A stretch of 16,985 bases of DNA from Bacillota bacterium (GCA_023416895.1 JAEZGQ010000007.1:1-16985), one strand, 5' to 3'. Positions 1-7,328 are shown, counted from the stretch's first letter. Numbers and translations are program-made. The notes: generated by a model not told the origin, from the letters alone.

Positions 1-112
1 AGGCGCTGGAGGTTGAAAGGAGCACAAACGCGCCGAGGATGACCGCAGGAGCCACATACCAAAGCCAAGTCACACAAAACACCTTCCCTTTCCGTGTCTT
101 TTTCAACACCAT
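1..112 (-). CDS. N-terminal fragment of a membrane or secreted protein
   Basis: An open frame starts at ATG 112-110 and runs off the left edge after 37 codons. Residues 1-10 are basic (MVLKKTRKGK) and are followed by a hydrophobic stretch (WLWYVAPAVILGAFVLL) that looks like a first membrane segment or signal anchor. No ribosome binding site precedes the ATG. The bases around it (TACAAT, 111-116) could instead be a -10 box, with a weak TTTTAA 17 bp upstream. A GTG at 73-71, eight bases after AAGGGAAGG, is an alternative start that gives MTWLWYV. Too little is visible to name a family. The gene is read away from the transporter operon terminator, so it is probably its own transcription unit. 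Confidence 0.5.
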   Translation of the reverse strand, partial: MVLKKTRKGKVFCVTWLWYVAPAVILGAFVLLSTSSA

Positions 113-141
113 TGTACCACGAATGCCTGTAAATTAAAATA

Positions 142-199
142 CGATTGAATATAAAAGTATGTCGAATTCGTACAGGTCGAATCAAATTGACTTCAATCG
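142..199. repeat. Nested inverted repeats upstream of the left-edge gene
   Basis: CGATTGAA (142-149) pairs perfectly with TTCAATCG (192-199). Inside this, ATTCG (166-170) pairs with CGAAT (178-182). GTCGAAT also occurs as a direct repeat at 161-167 and 176-182. The region is AT-rich and lies where the control region of the leftward gene should be. It may be an operator or a leader structure; no known motif was recognised. Confidence 0.35.
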
Positions 200-300
200 C
201 TTTCGTTAAGGTGACAGCACAGCAAATCGTCAGCTTTTTTTACACAGCAAATCATGTTACACTTTTCTCTCCGAGAAGAACTTGTGATATAGACTTCGTT

Positions 301-334
301 AAAAGGAGCCGTAGCTTTCGCCACGGCTCCTTTT
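301..334. terminator. Bidirectional intrinsic terminator ending the nucleoside ABC operon
   Basis: A perfect 12-bp stem AAAAGGAGCCGT (301-312) / ACGGCTCCTTTT (323-334) encloses a 10-nt loop. Read leftward, it lies 56 nt after the last permease stop and ends in TTTT. Read rightward, it is followed by TTTTTTCTTTTG, so it can also stop plus-strand transcription. Confidence 0.85.
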
Positions 335-389
335 TTCTTTTGTTCACGTTTCCAAGCGAAGGCTGTGCCATGCAGCGCAGCTCCTACCG

Positions 390-1373
390 TTAGCGCTCCT
401 CGCGGAAGTACGGGAGACCGAGGCCCGCAGGGGGATGGTTGCCGCGGCTGCGGATAAGCGACACCACGATCAAAACGATCACTGTAACAAGGTACGGGAG
501 CATTTTGAAAAGCTCCGACGAACGCCTTGTAAGGCCGTCGATGTAGAAGTAAAGCCACGAGAGCAGGCCGAACAGGAACGCGCCCCAAATGGCCCTCTTG
601 GGCTTCCAGCCCGAGAAAATAACGAGCGCAACCGCAAGCCAGCCAAGCCGCTCTATGCCGCCGTCGCTGTCCCACGTACCCATGGTGTAGTCCATCACGT
701 AGTACAGACCGCCGAGGCCCGAGATGCCGGCGCCGATGCAGGTGGAAAGGTACTTGTACTTGGTTACGTCAATGCCCGCCGCGTCCGCAGTGGCCGGGTT
801 TTCGCCCACGGCCCTGAGGTTAAGGCCTACGCTCGTGCGGTTGATGAACCAGCTCACCACAAACGCAAGCGCGATGGCCATGTACACCATGAAGCCAAAG
901 CCGAAAATCATGCTTAAAATCGGCGGCAGGTCTTGAGCGAAGGGAAGGCTCGCGCGAAACGCGGAGCTACTCACGGATACGGAAATCTGGCCTACGCCGC
1001 CAGCGAGTTTCATCAGCGAACCGCCAAAGAAGTTCGCAAAGCCGCCTGCGAAAATGGTGAGCGTAAGACCCGTTACGTTTTGGTTGGCGCGGAGGGTTAT
1101 GGTAAGCACGCTGTAAATCAGCCCGCCCAGCATAGAGGCCGCAAACGCGCAGCCCATGGCGATGAGAATACATATGAGAGGGTTGGGGTTTGCTGTGCTC
1201 GACTCATAGAAGAACACGCCCATCAGGCCCATAATGCCACCGAGGTACATGATGCCCGGTACGCCAAGGTTGAGGTTGCCGGACTTTTCGGTTAAAATTT
1301 CACCCGTTGCTCCAAATAGGATCACGGTGCCGAACTTGATGCCGGCCTGAAGAAGGGCAATAATCTGGGTCAT
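390..1373 (-). CDS. nupQ: ABC transporter permease, nucleoside/BMP family (NupQ type)
   Basis: This is one of two membrane subunits of a nucleoside or simple-sugar-like importer in the cytoplasmic membrane. The 327-residue product is almost entirely hydrophobic. The motif near residues 20-45 (GATGEILTEKSGNLNLGVPGI, with its E-x-x-G-x-x-N-L-G core) is characteristic of the YufQ/NupQ branch of the BPD_transp_2 permeases. The start ATG follows AAGGAGGTG closely and overlaps the stop of the preceding permease by four bases (ATGA), so the two are translationally coupled. It is the last gene of the operon, before the terminator at 301-334. The family assignment is firm. The substrate is inferred from the family and could be purine nucleosides or a related compound. 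Confidence 0.9.
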   Translation of the reverse strand: MTQIIALLQAGIKFGTVILFGATGEILTEKSGNLNLGVPGIMYLGGIMGLMGVFFYESSTANPNPLICILIAMGCAFAASMLGGLIYSVLTITLRANQNVTGLTLTIFAGGFANFFGGSLMKLAGGVGQISVSVSSSAFRASLPFAQDLPPILSMIFGFGFMVYMAIALAFVVSWFINRTSVGLNLRAVGENPATADAAGIDVTKYKYLSTCIGAGISGLGGLYYVMDYTMGTWDSDGGIERLGWLAVALVIFSGWKPKRAIWGAFLFGLLSWLYFYIDGLTRRSSELFKMLPYLVTVIVLIVVSLIRSRGNHPPAGLGLPYFREER

Positions 1374-2488
1374 GCTTCCACCTCCTTTTGGTTGCCGTGC
1401 CGGAAGCTTACCTGGTAGTTGATGAAGAACTCGCTCCCCAGTATGAAGAACAGGATGATACCCGTCAACATTGCGGAAACGTAGTTGTTCAGGTTGTAAC
1501 GCGAGGCGATCTCAATGGAGCCCTTGTCAAGGAAGATCAAAAGCGCCGAGATGAGGATCATGATGAACGGGTTGAACTTTGCAAGCCATGCAACAATGAT
1601 GGCCGTAAAGCCCCTGCCGCCCGCAGTGCTTGTGGAAATGGTGTGGCTCGCGCCCGATACCGCGAGGAAGCCCGCAATGCCGCACAGTGCGCCCGAAAGG
1701 AACATGGTGCGCGTGATGACCTTGGGCACGCTGATGGCAGCGTAACGCGCGGTATTCTCACTTTCACCTACAACGGCTATCTCATAGCCTTGCTTGCTGT
1801 AACGAAGGTACACAAACATACCGACCGCCAGCGCGAGCACGAGGATGACATTCAGCGCATAGGGCTGCCCGAAAATTTCGGGGAACCAGCCGATCTTCGT
1901 TTTTGCATTGATCACGCCCACGGTGTTGGAGCCGATGGGGTTTTCCCACAGCGCCACGAAGTAGGCAGTAATCTGAATGGCGATGTAGTTCATCATAAGC
2001 GTAAAAAGGGTTTCATTTGTGTTCCACTTGGCCTTGAAAAAGCCCGGGATAAGCCCCCAAACGCCGCCCGCGAGAACGCTGACAAGCATCATAAGAAGCA
2101 TCAGGGGCAATGTGGTCATGTATCGGCTCAAATAGATCATGCACGCCGCAGAGGCAAGGCCGCCCATAAGCACCTGGCCTTCCGCGCCGATGTTCCAAAA
2201 GCGCATCTTGAAAGCCGGTGCAAGGCCGATGGCGATGCAAAGGAGCATCATCATATCGCGGATGGTCACCCACATGCGCTTATCGGTGCCGAAAGCGCCC
2301 TCGAACATGGCACCGTAAACCTTTATGGGGTTCATTTTCACGATTGCAAAGATAATAACGGCACAAACCACCAGCGCCGCAACAAGCGCGATGGCGCGTA
2401 TGCCCATGGATTTCCAGAACGGCATCGCTACGCCACGCTTGGCAATGCGCACAGCGGGTTCCGGATTGCAAGTACGTACCTTTTTCAT
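1370..2488 (-). CDS. nupP: ABC transporter permease, nucleoside/BMP family (NupP type)
   Basis: This is the partner permease of the nupQ-type subunit, 372 residues, the usual size for the YufP/NupP branch. A basic N-terminus is followed by a first membrane segment near residues 30-50. The central motif FKMRFWNIGAEGQVLMGGLAS (F-W-N-I-G-A-E-G-Q core) is the family hallmark, and the stretch FFKAKWNTNETLFTLMMNYIA is also conserved in it. The ATG at 2488 lies a few bases after GAGGAGG and overlaps the ATPase stop codon (ATGA), which shows operon coupling. The two permeases would form the heterodimeric channel driven by the double ATPase next door. An internal ATG (MPFWKSMG) exists but has no comparable ribosome binding site. 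Confidence 0.92.
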   Translation of the reverse strand: MKKVRTCNPEPAVRIAKRGVAMPFWKSMGIRAIALVAALVVCAVIIFAIVKMNPIKVYGAMFEGAFGTDKRMWVTIRDMMMLLCIAIGLAPAFKMRFWNIGAEGQVLMGGLASAACMIYLSRYMTTLPLMLLMMLVSVLAGGVWGLIPGFFKAKWNTNETLFTLMMNYIAIQITAYFVALWENPIGSNTVGVINAKTKIGWFPEIFGQPYALNVILVLALAVGMFVYLRYSKQGYEIAVVGESENTARYAAISVPKVITRTMFLSGALCGIAGFLAVSGASHTISTSTAGGRGFTAIIVAWLAKFNPFIMILISALLIFLDKGSIEIASRYNLNNYVSAMLTGIILFFILGSEFFINYQVSFRHGNQKEVEA

Positions 2489-4020
2489 GCGTTTGCCTCC
2501 TCTCCCAAATGCGTCATCATCAAACCGACATCCTCTTTCTTTGCTCCGCGGCCTTCTACAATGCCGCTTACCTTACCGGCGCACAGCACCAAAATGCGGT
2601 CGCACAGCTCAAGAAGCACGTCAAGATCCTCGCCCACATACACGACCGCCGCGCCGCGCGCTTTCTGTTCGTTGAGCAGCCGGTAAATGGTATAGGAGGT
2701 GTTGATGTCGAGCCCGCGCACAGCGTACGCGGAGAGAAGGAGCGACGGTGAGGAGGCGATTTCCCTGCCCACCAGTACCTTTTGTACATTACCGCCCGAA
2801 AGCCTGCGGATGGGGATGTTGAGGCTCGGTGTAACGACCTCGAGGTCGTTCACGATTTTCTGCGCGAGCGCCCTTGGGGTTTTCCTGTCGGTAAACATGG
2901 ATTTTCCGTTTTTGTAGCTTCGAAGCATTACGTTGTCGGCAAGATCCATGGAGCCTACAAGGCCCATGCCGAAACGGTCTTCCGGCACAAATGCAAGGCC
3001 AACGCCAAGCTTGTAAATGTCGAGCGGGTCTTTGCCCACAAGGTTTACTTCTTCCTGGTCGGGCGGCATGAAGCGGATAACGCTGCTGGGTTCAACTTTT
3101 TGAAGGCCCGCAATGGCTTCCAAAAGCTCGCGCTGACCGCTGCCGGTAATGCCCGCTATGCCTAAAATTTCGCCGCCGTAGGCGGTGAAGCTCACACCGT
3201 CGAGCCGCTTTACGCCGTCGGAATCGAGCACCGTAAGGTTTTCAACCACAAGGCGCTCCTTGGGTGACTCGGGCTCAGGCCTATCGATGTTCAAAGAAAC
3301 CGCCCTGCCCACCATCATATCGGTGAGCTCTTGAGGGCATGTGTCTTTGGTATTGATCTCGCCGATAAACTTACCGCGGCGCAAAACCGCTACGCGGTCG
3401 GAGATCTCCATTACTTCGTGGAGCTTATGGGTGATGATGACGATGGATTTACCATCGGCTTTCATATTTCGCATCACGGCAAAGAGCTTTTCCGTTTCCT
3501 GCGGCGTAAGCACCGCCGTGGGTTCGTCCAAAATCAGCACGTCGGCGCCGCGGTAAAGCACCTTGATGATCTCAAGGGTCTGCTTTTCCGAAACGGACAT
3601 GTCGTAAACCTTTTTGTCAGCATCCATTACAAAGCCGTAACGGTCGCAGATTTCCTTCACTTTGGCGCGCACGTTTTTGAGGTCAACAAGCTTACGCTCG
3701 TTTAGCCCCAAAAGGATATTCTCCGCAGCGGTCAATACATCCACAAGCTTAAAATGCTGGTGGATCATGCCGATACCAAGGTTGAACGCGTCCCGCGGGC
3801 AGCGGATAACTTCCGGGTTTTCATTGATGCAGATATGGCCACCCTCCGGCAGATAGATGCCGGAAAGCATGTTCATCAGCGTCGTTTTACCGCTGCCGTT
3901 TTCACCCAGCAGCGCCAGAATCTCGCCCGGGCGGATCATCATGCAGACTTTGTCGTTGGCCACGACCTCGCCGAAGGTTTTGGTGATATCCACCATTTTG
4001 ATTTCTTTTCGGGCCTTCAA
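2485..4020 (-). CDS. nupO: Double ATP-binding subunit of nucleoside ABC importer (NupO type)
   Basis: The 511-residue protein carries two fused nucleotide-binding domains, as in RbsA/NupO. Domain 1 has Walker A GENGSGKT (about 39-46) and Walker B VLILDEPTAVLTP (about 161-173), but its signature is degenerate (MSVSEKQTLEI). Domain 2 has an intact signature LSGGN (407-411), but its Walker A (GITGSGQR) and Walker B (LLLSAYAVRGLDI) are degenerate. One canonical ATP site is therefore expected, made from domain 1 Walker motifs and the domain 2 signature. A TTG start at 4020-4018 is chosen because AAAGGA lies eight bases upstream and this start includes the first strand, EIKMVDITKTFG. The in-frame ATG at 3996 would cut that strand and lacks a site. 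The longer upstream frame is cysteine- and arginine-rich and crosses the intercistronic stem-loops. Confidence 0.9.
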   Translation of the reverse strand: MKARKEIKMVDITKTFGEVVANDKVCMMIRPGEILALLGENGSGKTTLMNMLSGIYLPEGGHICINENPEVIRCPRDAFNLGIGMIHQHFKLVDVLTAAENILLGLNERKLVDLKNVRAKVKEICDRYGFVMDADKKVYDMSVSEKQTLEIIKVLYRGADVLILDEPTAVLTPQETEKLFAVMRNMKADGKSIVIITHKLHEVMEISDRVAVLRRGKFIGEINTKDTCPQELTDMMVGRAVSLNIDRPEPESPKERLVVENLTVLDSDGVKRLDGVSFTAYGGEILGIAGITGSGQRELLEAIAGLQKVEPSSVIRFMPPDQEEVNLVGKDPLDIYKLGVGLAFVPEDRFGMGLVGSMDLADNVMLRSYKNGKSMFTDRKTPRALAQKIVNDLEVVTPSLNIPIRRLSGGNVQKVLVGREIASSPSLLLSAYAVRGLDINTSYTIYRLLNEQKARGAAVVYVGEDLDVLLELCDRILVLCAGKVSGIVEGRGAKKEDVGLMMTHLGEEANA

Positions 4021-4095
4021 AGTAAGCGTCCTTTCTTTACAGCGCACGAAACAGATATGACGCGGCTGTTTTGTATGGGTTGAAGTGGTTTGCCA

Positions 4096-4123
4096 CCGGC
4101 CGCGAGAAAGGCGAGTCGGCCGG
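4096..4123. other. GC-rich stem-loop in the bmpA-nupO spacer
   Basis: CCGGCCG (4096-4102) pairs with CGGCCGG (4117-4123) around a 14-nt loop. With TTG (4090-4092) and CAA (4124-4126), the stem could extend past a small bulge. It lies between the larger stem-loop at 4156-4187 and the nupO start, so it may be part of a processing or stabilising structure in the operon mRNA. Confidence 0.4.
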
Positions 4124-4155
4124 CAATGAAACAAAGAGACGGATATGGGATTTAG

Positions 4156-4187
4156 GAAAGAGAAGCAGCAGAGGCTGCTTCTCTTTC
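4156..4187 (-). terminator. Intercistronic stem-loop after bmpA (attenuating or mRNA-stabilising)
   Basis: A perfect 14-bp stem GAAAGAGAAGCAGC / GCTGCTTCTCTTTC closes on a 4-nt loop. It begins 13 bases after the binding-protein stop codon. Read leftward, it is followed by CTAAATCCC rather than a run of T, so it is probably a leaky terminator or a 3' end protector. Either would keep the binding protein more abundant than the membrane subunits, a common arrangement in import operons. Confidence 0.7.
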
Positions 4188-4200
4188 GCAAAGGACAATG

Positions 4201-5484
4201 TTAGTTGAGCTCGGTGATGCCGTCGATGCGCAGACCGAAGTAGGGAGCGCTGCGGAACACGGACTCTTGGAATACGCCATCAACGATGGCTTCGCCGCTG
4301 TCGCCAACCCAGTCGCCATCGGTATCCTGCCAGGCGTAGGTGGTGATTGCTGCGCCGCCAACGGTGAACTTGGCAGTGTCAAATACCTGAACGGAGCCGT
4401 CTTTAAGACCGGCAACCACTTCAGCAACCTTCTCGGCGGTGCCAGCTGCACAGCTCTGGCCAAGGGCGGAGATCATAACGGCATCGTTTGCATAACCAAG
4501 CGCGAGGTCCGTGGGAACCTTTTCGCCGGTGAGCATGCAGTTGATGGTGGGGGTATAGAGGGCGACCCAGTTGTTCTGCGCAGAGGTCAAAGCGGCGGTG
4601 GGCGCAACAGCGAGCATGTCGATGTTGTAGCCAACGCTATAAGCGACCTTGCCGCTGTCAAGGGCGGCCTGCACGGCGGAAGGAGCACCGGTGGAGTCAG
4701 CATGCTGGCCGATGATGACGCAGCCCTTGCTGATCAAAGCGTTTGCAGCTTCGCCTTCGGCAACGGGATCATACCAAGAGTTGGTGTACTGCACGTCCAT
4801 ATGGGCTTCCGGAACGATGCTCTGGATGCCAAGGAAGAACGCGGTGTAGCCGGAAACCACTTCGGCATAGGGGTACGCGCCAACGTAGCCGATGTAAGGA
4901 TCGGTCACGGTGCCCGCATCCATGAGCTCTTTGAGCTTCATGCCGGCAACAACACCGGACACGTAGCGGCTCTGGAAGGTGTAGGGGAACATGTTGGCAA
5001 CGTTGGTGACTTCTTCGAGCATGGCGGTATCGCCGGTGCAGGCAACGAAAGTCACTTCGGGATATTCAGCGGCAGCAGCCATCATGTGGGACTGGTGACC
5101 ATAGCTGTCGGAGAAGATGATCTGGCAGCCCTGCTCAGCAAGGTCAACCGCCGTATCGTAGCAGGTTTCGTCTTCGGGGATGTTGTACTTGAAGATCGCC
5201 TGGCTGTCGGCAATACCAAGGTTGGCCATGGCGCCCTTGATGCCTTGGATGTGCGCGAGGTCGTAACCGGAGTTCTCGTCGTGAACGAGGATAACGCCGA
5301 TCTTCAGGTCTGCCGCGGCGATACCAGTGGTTTCACCGACTGGCGCAGCGCTGTTTTCCACGGGCGCGGCGCTGTCTGCGGGCGCTTGCGAAGTTACGGG
5401 CTCCTGGGTGGCAGGCGTTCCGGCGCAGGAAGCCATGGCGAATACCATGACGAGCGACAGAGCGATTGCAAGAAACCTCTTCAT
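4201..5484 (-). CDS. bmpA: BMP-family substrate-binding lipoprotein of nucleoside ABC importer
   Basis: This is the extracellular solute-binding subunit, 427 residues. It starts with a lipoprotein signal peptide (MKRFLAIALSLVMVFAMASC). The predicted lipidated cysteine is Cys20, followed by a Thr/Ser/Pro/Ala/Glu-rich linker of about 35 residues, so the mature protein is anchored to the outer face of the membrane. The fold begins at DLKIGVILVHDENSGYD, the first strand of the PnrA/BMP type. A second BMP-like segment is IIFSDSYGHQSHM. TAAGGAGG lies seven bases before the ATG. It is the first gene of the transporter operon, after a structured leader and a promoter at 5654-5682. Relatives (PnrA, BmpA, NupN) bind purine or other nucleosides; this ligand is inferred, not shown. 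Confidence 0.92.
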   Translation of the reverse strand: MKRFLAIALSLVMVFAMASCAGTPATQEPVTSQAPADSAAPVENSAAPVGETTGIAAADLKIGVILVHDENSGYDLAHIQGIKGAMANLGIADSQAIFKYNIPEDETCYDTAVDLAEQGCQIIFSDSYGHQSHMMAAAAEYPEVTFVACTGDTAMLEEVTNVANMFPYTFQSRYVSGVVAGMKLKELMDAGTVTDPYIGYVGAYPYAEVVSGYTAFFLGIQSIVPEAHMDVQYTNSWYDPVAEGEAANALISKGCVIIGQHADSTGAPSAVQAALDSGKVAYSVGYNIDMLAVAPTAALTSAQNNWVALYTPTINCMLTGEKVPTDLALGYANDAVMISALGQSCAAGTAEKVAEVVAGLKDGSVQVFDTAKFTVGGAAITTYAWQDTDGDWVGDSGEAIVDGVFQESVFRSAPYFGLRIDGITELN

Positions 5485-5646
5485 TTGGTAATCCTCCTTA
5501 GATTTTTGTTGCTTTTAGTTTTACGCCCTTTACAAGGCATAGCAACCTTTATTTCCACGGCGGGCCGAAGGGGATTCGAATATACCCTGCCGCAGAACAA
5601 ATGTGTATTATCGTCAAAGAGCAACAAGGTTTGCCTTTTTGACGTT
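5485..5646 (-). promoter_or_regulatory. Structured 5' leader of the nucleoside ABC operon
   Basis: The leader runs about 160 nt from the predicted transcription start to the bmpA ATG. Hairpin A (5612-5644) has a 7-bp outer stem CGTCAAA/TTTGACG and an inner 4-bp stem AAGG/CCTT, leaving a 7-nt one-sided bulge GTTGCTC. Hairpin B (5558-5592) pairs CGGC-a-GGG with CCCGCCG. Hairpin C pairs GTTGCT (minus strand, 5546-5541) with AGCAAC (5513-5508), which is only a few bases before the ribosome binding site. The hairpin A bulge contains the same GTTGCT and could compete for AGCAAC. It does not match the purine riboswitch core or any other class I could recall. Confidence 0.45.
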
Positions 5647-5653
5647 TGTTACT

Positions 5654-5682
5654 ATTGTATCACAACGCGAGAACACTTCCAA
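5654..5682 (-). promoter_or_regulatory. Sigma-A-type promoter of the nucleoside ABC operon
   Basis: On the minus strand, TTGGAA (5682-5677) and TACAAT (5659-5654) are separated by exactly 17 bp. The -10 box matches the consensus at 5/6 and the -35 box at 4/6. The -35 box lies eight bases after the thrC stop codon. No terminator is visible between thrC and this promoter, so some read-through from thrC is possible. Confidence 0.6.
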
Positions 5683-5689
5683 CTGCCGC

Positions 5690-6928
5690 TTACAGGATGC
5701 CGCTCTTTTCCAGTTCGCCGAGGTCCGGCGCGCAGAAAAAGGGTTTTCCAGCCGCACGCAGTGCGTTCTTTACGTCCTTCAAGCCGCTTCCGGTGCTGAT
5801 AACGGTAACGGTTTCGTTCCCTTTGATAAGCCCCGTCTTTGCCGCTTCGATGACGCCCGCAGTGGCGGTAACGCCAGCCGGTTCGCCGAACACGCCCTCG
5901 TTGCGCCCAAGCACGCGCATAGCGTCCAAGATCTGCTCGTCGCTCACCGAAAGCCATGCGCCGTGCGACTCGCTCACCGCGCGAAGCGCCTTCACGGGGT
6001 TTCTCGGCACGCCAACGGCGATGGAATCCGCAATGGTGTTTTCCTCGGTGGGTTCAAGCTCTTTGCCGCTGTTTGCCGCGTTTACAAACGGCATGCAGCC
6101 CGTGGACTGTACGCCCAGTATTTTGGGGATACGGTCGATGAAGCCAAGCTCATAAAGGTCATAAAAGCCCTTGTATACGCCGCCGATGGTGCAGCCGTCG
6201 CCCACGCTCACAGCGACCCAGTCGGTCACGTTCCAGGAGAGCTGCTCTGCGATTTCGAGCGCAACGGTTTTTTTGCCCTCGACCATCACGGGGTTGATGC
6301 CCGCGTTGCGGTTGTACCAGCCATATTTATCGATGGCCGCGCGCGAAAGCTCAAACGTAGCACGATAGTCGCCCTTTACGCAAACCACGCGTGCGCCGAA
6401 CACGAGAAGCTGTGCAAGCTTGCCCTCGGGAGCGCGCTCGGGTACGAAAATTACGGTTTTCAAGCCCATGCGGGCGGCGTTGCCCGCGCAGGAGGAGGCG
6501 GCGTTGCCCGTGGAGGAGCAAGCGATGGTGTCGTAACCAAGCTCGATCGCCTTCGCGACCGCCACGCCGCTCGCGCGATCCTTGAGCGAAGCCGTGGGGT
6601 TAATGCCGTCGTCCTTGATGTAAAGAGCCTTCAATCCAAGCTCGTCGCCCAGGCGGTTGGAGCGGTAAAGCGGCGATCCGCCGACCCTAAGAAACGGCGA
6701 AAAATCGCGCTCCTTCAGGGGCATCAACGGGCTAAAGCGCCACATGCTGGTATCGGGATTGTCTTTCAGGCTTTTTTTGGTAAAATAAGAAGAGATGTGT
6801 CGGTAATCGTAGAGAATATCAAGGATTCCTTTTTCGCCGCAATGCGGGCATGTGAGCATTTCCGCTTCCGTATACGGAAATTCCGCCCCGCACAGGGTGC
6901 AACGATACCCTAAAACAGGAGAACGCAT
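5690..6928 (-). CDS. thrC: Threonine synthase, zinc-ribbon N-terminus
   Basis: The product would convert O-phosphohomoserine to threonine plus phosphate, the last step of threonine synthesis, in the cytoplasm with PLP. It has 412 residues, normal for the family. Residues 10-30 hold a four-cysteine zinc ribbon (C10, C13, C27, C30), common in clostridial and archaeal members. The PLP lysine is K116 in NPTASLKDRAS. The substrate loop SSTGNAASS lies near 138-146, and the glycine-rich phosphate-binding loop SVGDGCTIGG near 241-250. The ATG at 6928 is chosen because GAGG lies six bases upstream; a GTG nine codons earlier has no site. A different fold-type II activity (for example cysteate synthase) cannot be excluded from sequence alone, but threonine synthase is by far the likeliest. 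No other threonine pathway gene is adjacent. Confidence 0.88.
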   Translation of the reverse strand: MRSPVLGYRCTLCGAEFPYTEAEMLTCPHCGEKGILDILYDYRHISSYFTKKSLKDNPDTSMWRFSPLMPLKERDFSPFLRVGGSPLYRSNRLGDELGLKALYIKDDGINPTASLKDRASGVAVAKAIELGYDTIACSSTGNAASSCAGNAARMGLKTVIFVPERAPEGKLAQLLVFGARVVCVKGDYRATFELSRAAIDKYGWYNRNAGINPVMVEGKKTVALEIAEQLSWNVTDWVAVSVGDGCTIGGVYKGFYDLYELGFIDRIPKILGVQSTGCMPFVNAANSGKELEPTEENTIADSIAVGVPRNPVKALRAVSESHGAWLSVSDEQILDAMRVLGRNEGVFGEPAGVTATAGVIEAAKTGLIKGNETVTVISTGSGLKDVKNALRAAGKPFFCAPDLGELEKSGIL

Positions 6929-6982
6929 ACTACACCTCAAACAAATAATTAGCACTGTGCAAAATCTTTTTGTATTTCCTTC

Positions 6983-7016
6983 ATTCTACACCAACTTTTC
7001 TTGTTTGTACAGACAA
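6983..7016 (-). promoter_or_regulatory. thrC promoter with an overlapping palindromic operator candidate
   Basis: On the minus strand, TGTACA (7011-7006) and TAGAAT (6988-6983) are 17 bp apart, matching consensus at 4/6 and 5/6. The -35 box sits at the centre of a near-perfect 16-bp palindrome TTGTTTGT/ACAGACAA (7001-7016, one mismatched pair), placed so that a bound dimer would block polymerase. No specific regulator was recognised. Confidence 0.45.
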
Positions 7017-7138
7017 AACTTATTGGTTTTTTTCTGTAATTTTTAAAAACAATTTCCCATAAACCCTTGAAAGACCTAATGAAATGCGATTTTTTCCAAA
7101 ACGCGCACGTGCGCTTTGAAGGAGCTTTTTTGCGTAGG

Positions 7139-7166
7139 ACAAGCGTCGTTTTTATGCGCTTGTTTT
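7139..7166 (+). terminator. Terminator-like hairpin in the thrC-pepT region
   Basis: ACAAGCG (7139-7145) pairs with CGCTTGT (7157-7163) around an 11-nt loop and is followed by TTT. There is no upstream plus-strand gene for it to end. If real, it would attenuate a pepT leader transcript or end a small RNA. It is only a 7-bp stem, so it is weak. Confidence 0.3.
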
Positions 7167-7296
7167 CCTTCGCCGCGCGGGGTAAACTTACAGTAAGAAC
7201 CACTCGTTTTAAGGTTTCGTTTTTCCTTTTTATTGCCTTAACCCCAAATAAGAGAAAAGCGAGTAAGGCAGGCAATTGAATATGCCAAAGCAGAAT

Positions 7297-7328
7297 AAGC
7301 TTTACGCCTGCTGTGGCAGGCCAAGCTT
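7297..7328 (+). promoter_or_regulatory. Strong hairpin upstream of pepT
   Basis: The stem is AAGCTT (7297-7302) then GCCTGC (7306-7311), loop TGTG, then GCAGGC (7316-7321) and AAGCTT (7323-7328). This gives 12 base pairs with one small internal loop. It lies about 180 nt before the pepT start and has no run of T after it, so it is more likely a leader or small-RNA structure than a terminator. Confidence 0.45.

Noticed and set aside
113..340. Plus-strand small RNA ending at the 301-334 terminator
   Set aside because: The terminator has a good plus-strand T-run, but no convincing plus-strand promoter was found; bidirectionality of the operon terminator is enough to explain it.
1388..2686. Long plus-strand open frame of 432 codons, and similar ones at 5603-6913 and 14481-15122
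   Set aside because: They lie opposite or out of frame to clear genes and their products are His/Arg/Gly-rich with no family pattern.
5555..5595. tRNA-like fragment (GGATTCGAAT in the plus strand) in the bmpA leader
   Set aside because: Only the T-loop-like string is present; the surrounding bases form a different hairpin and no acceptor, D or anticodon arms are visible.
5485..5646. Purine riboswitch upstream of the nucleoside importer
   Set aside because: The conserved loop and junction sequences of that class could not be found on the minus strand of the leader.
4198..5799. Long plus-strand open frame of 533 codons
   Set aside because: It is antisense to the BMP-family binding protein, has no ribosome binding site or recognisable domain, and is a by-product of the codon bias of the real gene.
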